NCBI GenBank assembly: GCA_945873205.1
Contig: CAMCCC010000002.1
Span: 1 to 64,000, forward strand
Reading direction: 5' to 3'
Origin: an uncultured bacterium
Lineage (GTDB): Bacteria; Bacillota; Clostridia; Oscillospirales; Oscillospiraceae
Length of the DNA: 64,000 nucleotides
The notes under the pieces are model-generated. The model was not told the DNA's origin. It ran no database searches and saw only the letters and a program-made list of their open reading frames with translations. Position 1 is the first letter of the stretch, and each line of letters begins with the position of its first letter. This document shows positions 57,979-64,000 of this stretch, piece by piece. A program made the translations under genes and the position numbers.

Positions 57979-59364
57979 TCAAAATCCACAGGTGAGTTCC
58001 ATCATTCGGATCAGCACACGGATGCCCTGGACATAGCTGCGCTGGGCGATGCGCTCGTTGGTGCCGTGGACGCGGCCAGCGGTCTCCGCCGCTTCCGCCA
58101 TAAAGGGGCTGCAGCGCAGGCAGGCGGGGCAAATGCGCTCATACCGCCGGGCATCAGTGGCGCCGGCGCTGATGGAGGGGATAAAGACAATATCATTGTA
58201 ATAGTAGTTCAGCACTTCCAGCAGCTTCTCATAGCCGAAGCCGGAGGCGGGAGACAGACGAGAGGGGTCGTTGGCCTGGGCAAAGCTCAGCTCCACCGGG
58301 AGTCCCGCCACCGCTTCCCGGCAGCGCCGGTCAAGGTCGGAAACGGTGTCGCCGGGGATGAGACGGAAGTTGATATTGGCCTCCATATCCTGGGGCAGCA
58401 CGTTGCAGGCAGGGCCGCCGCCGGAGATCATGGTGGGGGCGATGGTGGTGGCCGTCAGAGGGAAGAGCTGCTTCACGCCGGCGCAGTAGGCCATGATGGC
58501 GGCGCTGTTGCCCTCCAGATCGGTCAGCAGGCTTTTCAGCGGCTCCTCGGTTACATAGGGCGCCACGGCCCGGAGGCACTGGGCCAGAGCCTCCGGCATC
58601 TCCGCCGCCTGGGCGGTGGCGCAGATGGCTGCGATGGCCTGGGAAAGGTGCTGCAGGGAACTGCCGCCGAAGGGGTTGCTGGAATGGCCGCCCTGCCCTC
58701 TGGCACGGACGGTCAGATCGGCGTAGCCCTTTTCCGCCAGGTGAATGCCGCAGACCTTGACGCCGGGCGCACAGAAAACAGCCCCGTCCTCAATATTGCC
58801 GCCGCCCTCATCCAGCAGAAACTCCAGCTCCACGCCCCGGCTTTCCAGAAGCTCTGCCATGGCCAGGGAGCCGGTGTTGAAGGTCTCCTCATCCTCGCCG
58901 AAGGCCAGGTATACATCCCGTGCCGGGCGCCGGCCCTGGCGCAGCAGATATTCCGCCGCCTCCAGCTCGGCAAAGACCTGGTTCTTGATGTCCAGAGAGC
59001 CCCGGCCCCAGATATAGCCTTCGGCAATGGCGCCGGAGAAGGGAGGATAGGTCCAGTCCCCTTCCGTGCCGGCCTCTACGCCCACCACGTCCATATGGGA
59101 CATGAAGAGGACGCTCTTCTGGCTCTGGTCACTGCCATGGATATGAATCAGCAGGCTGCGGCCCACCACCTCGGTGGTGGCGGCGGCCATGACGGCAGGA
59201 AAGGAATCCATGATGAGCTGCCGCAGGCGGGCAAACTCCCCATCGGTGGTGCCGTCATTGACGGTGCGGCAGGTGATGGCGGCGGAGAGTCTTTGACAGG
59301 CGGCCTCTCCGTCCAGCTGGGGGTAGTCCCCTTCGTTGCGGTAAAAACGCTGATAATCGGTCAT
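57979..59364 (-). CDS. M20-family metallopeptidase
   Basis: [69 protein letters not shown]. Confidence 0.92.
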   Translation of the reverse strand: MTDYQRFYRNEGDYPQLDGEAACQRLSAAITCRTVNDGTTDGEFARLRQLIMDSFPAVMAAATTEVVGRSLLIHIHGSDQSQKSVLFMSHMDVVGVEAGTEGDWTYPPFSGAIAEGYIWGRGSLDIKNQVFAELEAAEYLLRQGRRPARDVYLAFGEDEETFNTGSLAMAELLESRGVELEFLLDEGGGNIEDGAVFCAPGVKVCGIHLAEKGYADLTVRARGQGGHSSNPFGGSSLQHLSQAIAAICATAQAAEMPEALAQCLRAVAPYVTEEPLKSLLTDLEGNSAAIMAYCAGVKQLFPLTATTIAPTMISGGGPACNVLPQDMEANINFRLIPGDTVSDLDRRCREAVAGLPVELSFAQANDPSRLSPASGFGYEKLLEVLNYYYNDIVFIPSISAGATDARRYERICPACLRCSPFMAEAAETAGRVHGTNERIAQRSYVQGIRVLIRMMELTCGF

Positions 59365-60107
59365 TTGTCCTCCAGGTAACGGCTGAGGAATTCTCTGGTG
59401 CGGGCCTCTTTGGGATTGCCAAAGACCTCTGCGGGGCTGCCCTGCTCCAGAATGACGCCGTTATCCATAAATACCACCCGGTCACTGACTTCCCGGGCGA
59501 AAGCCATCTCATGGGTGACCACGATCATGGTCATGCCCTGAGCGGCCAGATTCTTCATGACGTCCAGCACCTCGCCCACGATCTCCGGGTCCAGGGCGCT
59601 GGTGGGCTCGTCAAAGAGCATGATCTCCGGATTCATGCACAGGGCGCGGGCAATGGCCACCCGCTGCTTCTGTCCGCCGGAGAGACGGCGGCTGTCGGCG
59701 TGGATAAAGTCCCCCAGGCCCACTTCCTTCAGGTGCTGGATGGCGGTCTCCTCCGCCTGCTGCCGCTTGATCTTCTTCACGGTCATGGGGGCCATGGTGC
59801 AGTTATCCAGCACGTTCTTGTTGTTGAACAGGTTGAAGCTCTGGAACACCATGCCGATGCGCTGGCGCAGGGCGTTGAGATCGGTGCCCAGGTCCATCAG
59901 GTCATTGCCGTCAAACCAGATGTGGCCGGAATCGGCATACTCCAGCAGGTTAATGCAGCGCAGCAGGGTGCTCTTGCCAGAGCCGGAGGCGCCGATGATG
60001 CACACCACTTCCCCGGGCATCACCTCCAGGTCAATGCCCTTGAGGACTTTCAGATTGCCGAAGGATTTCTCCAGCTTTTCAATTCGAATTACAGGTTCCA
60101 TAGTCAT
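59361..60107 (-). CDS. polar amino acid ABC transporter ATP-binding protein, predicted lysine importer
   Basis: [57 protein letters not shown]; operon under a lysine riboswitch. Confidence 0.92.
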   Translation of the reverse strand: MTMEPVIRIEKLEKSFGNLKVLKGIDLEVMPGEVVCIIGASGSGKSTLLRCINLLEYADSGHIWFDGNDLMDLGTDLNALRQRIGMVFQSFNLFNNKNVLDNCTMAPMTVKKIKRQQAEETAIQHLKEVGLGDFIHADSRRLSGGQKQRVAIARALCMNPEIMLFDEPTSALDPEIVGEVLDVMKNLAAQGMTMIVVTHEMAFAREVSDRVVFMDNGVILEQGSPAEVFGNPKEARTREFLSRYLEDK

Positions 60108-60112
60108 TCACC

Positions 60113-61312
60113 TCAGTTGGAGCTGGGAATTTCCTTGACGGCAGTGTCAAGCTTCCGGGAGATGGCCTTCATCAGCAGGGAGGAGAAGTAGGTCAGGATC
60201 AGGTAGAAGATGGCGGCGATGCAATAGGTCTCCAGGGCCTTGAAGTAGATGCCGCTGACGGTGGTGGTGGCATACATCAGGTCCATGCAGCCGATGACGC
60301 TGAGCACGGAGGAGTCCTTGATGTTGATGATGAACTCGTTGCCGATGGCGGGGATGCTGTTCTTCACCGCCTGGGGGAACACCACCTTCAGCATGGTCTG
60401 CCAGCTGCTCATGCCCAGGGAGCGGGCCGCCTCGGTCTGGCCGTGATCGATGGACTCAATGCCGCCCCGCAGCACCTCCGCCAGGTAGGCGGTAGAGTTG
60501 AGGGAGACGGTCATCAGGCCGGAGATGAAGAAGCTCCAGACCTGGTTGATCTCCGTCACGGTCATGCCGGTGCTCTTGAAGATGCCGAAACCGGCATAGT
60601 AGAAAATCAGGGCCTGCACCATCATGGGGGTGCCCCGGATGACGGTGATGTAGAGACTTGCAAAGTTGCGGCCGATGGACTTGAAGAAGCGTACCAGGTC
60701 ACTGTCCTGCCGGTCCGGCTGCTGGATGCGCAGGGTCACCAGGAACAGGGCCAGCACGAAGGCGATCAGGGTACCCAGCAGGGCGATGCGCACCGTGGTC
60801 CAGACGCCCATGCGGAAGAAGGTCTTGCCGTTATAGAGCATATACACCATGCTCTGGAAGAAGCCGTCAGGCATCCGGGATGCGGTGGCGCTGTCCCGGA
60901 TGACCACAAGCAGGTGCATCAGGGGCCGGTCAATGAACAGCAGCAGCGCGGCAGCGCACATCACATAGGAGGCGATGCGGGCAACGCGGACCATGCGTTC
61001 GCTTTTGAACACTGTCTGCTGATAGGTCTTCCAGTTGCAGAGCTTCACCGTCAGCGCCACGAAGGCCAGGGCCAGGAAGGCCAGGCACAGCAGCGCCGGC
61101 AGGTACAGCAGCGGAGAATTGCCAAGGAAGCTCAGCTCCGACGGCTGTGTGGTTGCCGTGTACAGTCCCAATGCGGCAACAACCGAGCCGCCAAAATATA
61201 CATAGGGGTGATCCCTTGTGATAAAGTTTTTCAAAGAATGGTTGCTTTGCTTGCCGTTCAAGCGGCTTACCGGCCTGCTTCTGCGGCAGCTTTGTTTCAT
61301 CACCATCATCAT
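60113..61312 (-). CDS. polar amino acid ABC transporter permease, predicted lysine importer
   Basis: HisM-type permease motifs (SLYITVIRGTPMMVQALIFYYA, AARSLGMSSWQTMLKVVFPQAVKNSIPAIGNEFIINIKDSSVLSVIG). Confidence 0.92.
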   Translation of the reverse strand: MMMVMKQSCRRSRPVSRLNGKQSNHSLKNFITRDHPYVYFGGSVVAALGLYTATTQPSELSFLGNSPLLYLPALLCLAFLALAFVALTVKLCNWKTYQQTVFKSERMVRVARIASYVMCAAALLLFIDRPLMHLLVVIRDSATASRMPDGFFQSMVYMLYNGKTFFRMGVWTTVRIALLGTLIAFVLALFLVTLRIQQPDRQDSDLVRFFKSIGRNFASLYITVIRGTPMMVQALIFYYAGFGIFKSTGMTVTEINQVWSFFISGLMTVSLNSTAYLAEVLRGGIESIDHGQTEAARSLGMSSWQTMLKVVFPQAVKNSIPAIGNEFIINIKDSSVLSVIGCMDLMYATTTVSGIYFKALETYCIAAIFYLILTYFSSLLMKAISRKLDTAVKEIPSSN

Positions 61313-61386
61313 GAGCCTCCGTTGACAGGATATTTCAGGGGATCAGCGGGCCGGGCAATTCCGGTCCGCTGATAAATGAGATTTCT

Positions 61387-62262
61387 TTAGGCGGGCTGGT
61401 TCTCCACGGCCCAATCCCACAGAGCGGTCAGGTCTTCCTGGGTGTACTCGGCCAGGGAGGCGTTGACCTGCTGAAGCAGATCCGTATCGCTCTTGCGCAG
61501 ACCCACGCAGGAGCCGGTGAAGCCCAGTTCGAAGCCGTCGCCCTCAGCGAACTCAACGATGACATAGTCAGGGTTCAGGGGCAGGTAGCCGGGAGCGTTC
61601 TCCAGGTTGATGACGATGGCATCACAGGTGCCCTGGTCCAGGCGGGAGATCATGTTGGGCACGCTCTCCACAGGGGGGAGGTGGTTCACGCCGTCCATCT
61701 GGTCGATGACGGTGTCCAGCTTGGTGTCCTTCTGACCCAGCACGCTGGCGCCGGCAAAGTCATGGATGGTGGTGCCGCCCACAAACTGGGAGTCGGGCAG
61801 GAGCATCAGGGCGTACTCGGTGCTGTGGTAGGGGTCAGAGAAGTTGATGGACTGGCGGCGCTCCTCGGTGTCGGCCATGCCGGCGATGATGGCGTCAATC
61901 TGGCCCTGGTTCAGAGCCTCGATCAGACCGCCCCAGGCCAGCTTCACAATGACCAGTTCGCAGCCCAGGGAGTCGGCAATGTGCTTTGCGACCTGCACAT
62001 CGTAGCCTTCGGCATAGGCGCCGGGCACGTTCTCAACAGGCCAGTTGGAGTCGGTGGCGGTGTCTTCCTGCCAGTTGCTGGGAGCATAGGCGCACTCCAT
62101 ACCCACGCGGAACTGCTTGACTTCAGCGGCGGGGGCCTCGGTGGCGGCCGCTTCCTCAGCGGGAGCCTGGGTGGCAGCGGGGGCGCTGCTGCCGCAGGCG
62201 GCAAGCGCGAGGATCATAAGGGCTGCAAGCAGCATGCTGATAATTCTTCTGGTCATTTTCAT
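61387..62262 (-). CDS. amino acid-binding lipoprotein (SBP family 3), predicted lysine-binding
   Basis: Lipobox LALAACGSS; FRVGMECAYAPSNWQ, GQIDAIIAGMADTEERRQSINFSDPYHSTEYALML. Confidence 0.92.
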   Translation of the reverse strand: MKMTRRIISMLLAALMILALAACGSSAPAATQAPAEEAAATEAPAAEVKQFRVGMECAYAPSNWQEDTATDSNWPVENVPGAYAEGYDVQVAKHIADSLGCELVIVKLAWGGLIEALNQGQIDAIIAGMADTEERRQSINFSDPYHSTEYALMLLPDSQFVGGTTIHDFAGASVLGQKDTKLDTVIDQMDGVNHLPPVESVPNMISRLDQGTCDAIVINLENAPGYLPLNPDYVIVEFAEGDGFELGFTGSCVGLRKSDTDLLQQVNASLAEYTQEDLTALWDWAVENQPA

Positions 62263-62316
62263 TTCCGTCCTTTCAAACTGATACAGGTTTTGCTTTCTTG
62301 GAAAAATTTGCTATAC

Positions 62317-62353
62317 AAAAAGCCATGGCTGCGTGTATCGCATCCATGGCTTA
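62317..62353 (-). terminator. riboswitch-controlled intrinsic terminator
   Basis: On minus strand AAGCCATGG...CCATGGCTT followed by TTT. Confidence 0.8.
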
Positions 62354-62420
62354 ATGACAAAATCATCATCCCGGGAAAGGCCCCAGAACTTCTCGCCAAT
62401 GATAGCGCTCCACATAAATC

Positions 62421-62575
62421 TGTGACAGTCCGGCGGATATTCTCCGCCAGCCCAACAGAAAACGTTCAGAACCGTTTCCCATTTCGGCGATCCTTCCTTT
62501 CACCCCATCCAGAGCTCTGACTCCTTATGTGATGGCGGCTACTGATAATGACCGCGCCTCTACCATTGTCCCGGC
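62421..62575 (-). ncRNA. lysine riboswitch (L-box)
   Basis: Minus strand GGTAGAGGCGCGG...CAGTAGCC...AAGGAGTCAGAGCTCTGGATGGGGTGAAAGGAAGGATCGCCGAAATGGGAAAC...GTTGGGCTGGCGGA matches the L-box core. Confidence 0.93.
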
Positions 62576-62612
62576 TCCTTGTTTGGCACCGGGCAATTAT
62601 TAAGTTGGCATG

Positions 62613-62641
62613 AGATTATCGCAAATCCCCGTCTTTGTCAA
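62613..62641 (-). promoter_or_regulatory. promoter upstream of the lysine riboswitch
   Basis: Minus strand TTGACA - 17 nt - TAATCT. Confidence 0.6.
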
Positions 62642-62821
62642 TACCCATTTTTTCCTTTCTGCCAAACGCACAATTTTTTTCGTTCTTTAGCAAAAATTTC
62701 CGTCGCTTTTAACGATTTAAAGTGCTAAGCTTTTCACAATTCCTATTGCCAAGCCTTCCCTTTCCTGCTAAAATTAGAGATAGCATTTATGATTTTTATG
62801 CATAGAAAGAAGGATAGCTTT

Positions 62822-63235
62822 ATGTGGTTTGTTTTCGCCCTGCTTTCGGCGGTTTTTGCCGCGCTGACCTCCATCCTGGCAAAGGTGGGCATTGAAGGGG
62901 TCAACAGCAATCTGGCCACTGCCCTGCGCACCCTGGTGGTGCTGGCCATGGCCTGGATGATGGTGTTTGTCACCAACGCCCAGGGCGGCATCGGGGCAAT
63001 CAGCCGGAAAAGCTGGCTGTTTCTGATTCTGTCCGGCCTTGCCACCGGTGCCTCCTGGCTGTGCTACTACAAGGCGCTGCAGATCGGCGAGGCCTCCAAG
63101 GTGGTGCCCATCGACAAGCTGAGCATCGTGTTCACCCTGGTGCTGGCCTGGACCTTCCTCCATGAGCAGGTCAACGCCAAGTCCATTTTCGGCTGTCTGT
63201 TGATTGTGGCGGGTACGCTGGTGATGGTGCTGTAG
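62822..63235 (+). CDS. single-EamA-domain (half-size DMT) transporter
   Basis: FALLSAVFAALTSILAKVGIEGVNSNLATALRTLVV, DKLSIVFTLVLAWTFLHEQVNAKSIFGCLLIVAGTLVMVL. Confidence 0.88.
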   Translation: MWFVFALLSAVFAALTSILAKVGIEGVNSNLATALRTLVVLAMAWMMVFVTNAQGGIGAISRKSWLFLILSGLATGASWLCYYKALQIGEASKVVPIDKLSIVFTLVLAWTFLHEQVNAKSIFGCLLIVAGTLVMVL

Positions 63236-63481
63236 GATAAAAGCAGCCGGGCGTTCTTCCGTTTCCAATCAGCGCAGCAAAACATGCAAGCCACCGTGTA
63301 TGGGAATCCCCCATGGACGGTGGCTTTTTGATACCTATAAAACGGACACATTCACCTGTATAATCTGACTATTGTTTAAAAAAATGTTCCTGTAGAATGG
63401 GACCACTTCATTACGGCGTGTCCGTTTGGCAAAGAAAGTCGAGAAAAAAACTTCCGGCGCGTGTATCATACAGGGTAAAAA

Positions 63482-63973
63482 ATGAGGGAGGTTACAATGT
63501 ATCAGGATCAAATTATCATCCGGGGGCTTCGGCAGAACAATCTTAAAAATGTCTCTCTGGATATCCCAAAGGGGAAAATTGTGGTTTTTACCGGGGTTTC
63601 CGGCTCCGGGAAATCCAGCATTGTGTTTGACACCATCGCTGCCGAGAGTCAGCGGCAGATGAATGAAACCTACACCGCCTTTATGCGGGGGCGGCTGCCC
63701 AAATACGAAAAGCCCAAAGTGGAACGGATCGACAGCCTCTCCGCCTCGGTCATTGTGGATCAGTCCCGACTGGGCGGCAACGCCCGCTCCACCGTGGGCA
63801 CCATCAGCGATATGTATGCCGCGCTGCGGCTGCTCTACTCCCGCATCGGAGAGCCCTATGTGGGGACTGCCTCTTATTTTTCCTTTAACGACCCCAACGG
63901 TATGTGCAAGGCCTGCTCCGGCATCGAAAAAATTCTGGACCTGGATATTGAACGGGCCATAGACCCGGATTAA
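63482..63973 (+). pseudogene. UvrA-like ABC ATPase with an in-frame stop; continues beyond the window
   Basis: TGVSGSGKSSIVFDTIAAESQRQMNETYTAFMRGRLP; ...AIDPD TAA then SWNESMLNL continues in the same frame. Confidence 0.7.
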
Positions 63974-64000
63974 TCCTGGAACGAAAGTATGCTGAATCTG

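Noticed and set aside
1-64000. CRISPR arrays, prophage or restriction-modification systems
   Set aside because: No regularly spaced repeats, phage structural genes or methyltransferase/endonuclease pairs were seen.

Overview
A 64 kb window of a GC-rich Firmicutes chromosome, with gene content and repeats resembling gut Oscillospiraceae/Clostridia. Most of it is ordinary: galK, metNIQ, pst-phoU, rpsU, leuS, rsfS-nadD/yqeK-yhbY-ftsY-smc-radical SAM-rnc-plsX-trmFO-topA-dprA-trmH, glmM, nagB, nrdR, and a polar amino acid ABC transporter. The most interesting signals are: (1) an unannotated 37-codon Met-rich leader peptide (11 Met, 4 Cys) between a perfect consensus sigma-A promoter and a perfect 13-bp intrinsic terminator directly upstream of metNIQ, a candidate ribosome-mediated methionine attenuator; (2) an approx. 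10 kb island (7.2-17.6 kb) flanked by two divergent DegV/TetR pairs that share a TGACCCGAA box, containing a radical SAM enzyme, a metK, a 31-aa membrane peptide, a GT4 glycosyltransferase, a PlsC-type acyltransferase, a VTT/DedA-like protein, an orphan ATP-cone protein and a patatin, which looks like a lipid-remodelling system; (3) a lysine riboswitch that assigns an ABC transporter/M20 peptidase operon to lysine; (4) a degenerate KaiC-like/PEP-synthase ATP-grasp fusion; (5) a solute-binding protein fused to a 5'-nucleotidase C-terminal-like domain next to a hybrid histidine kinase; (6) several gene-decay scars ([FeFe]-hydrogenase remnant, SHOCT/DUF4340 junction, UvrA-like ORF with an in-frame stop). 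No CRISPR array, rRNA or prophage was seen. All family calls come from reading motifs by eye; no database search was run.
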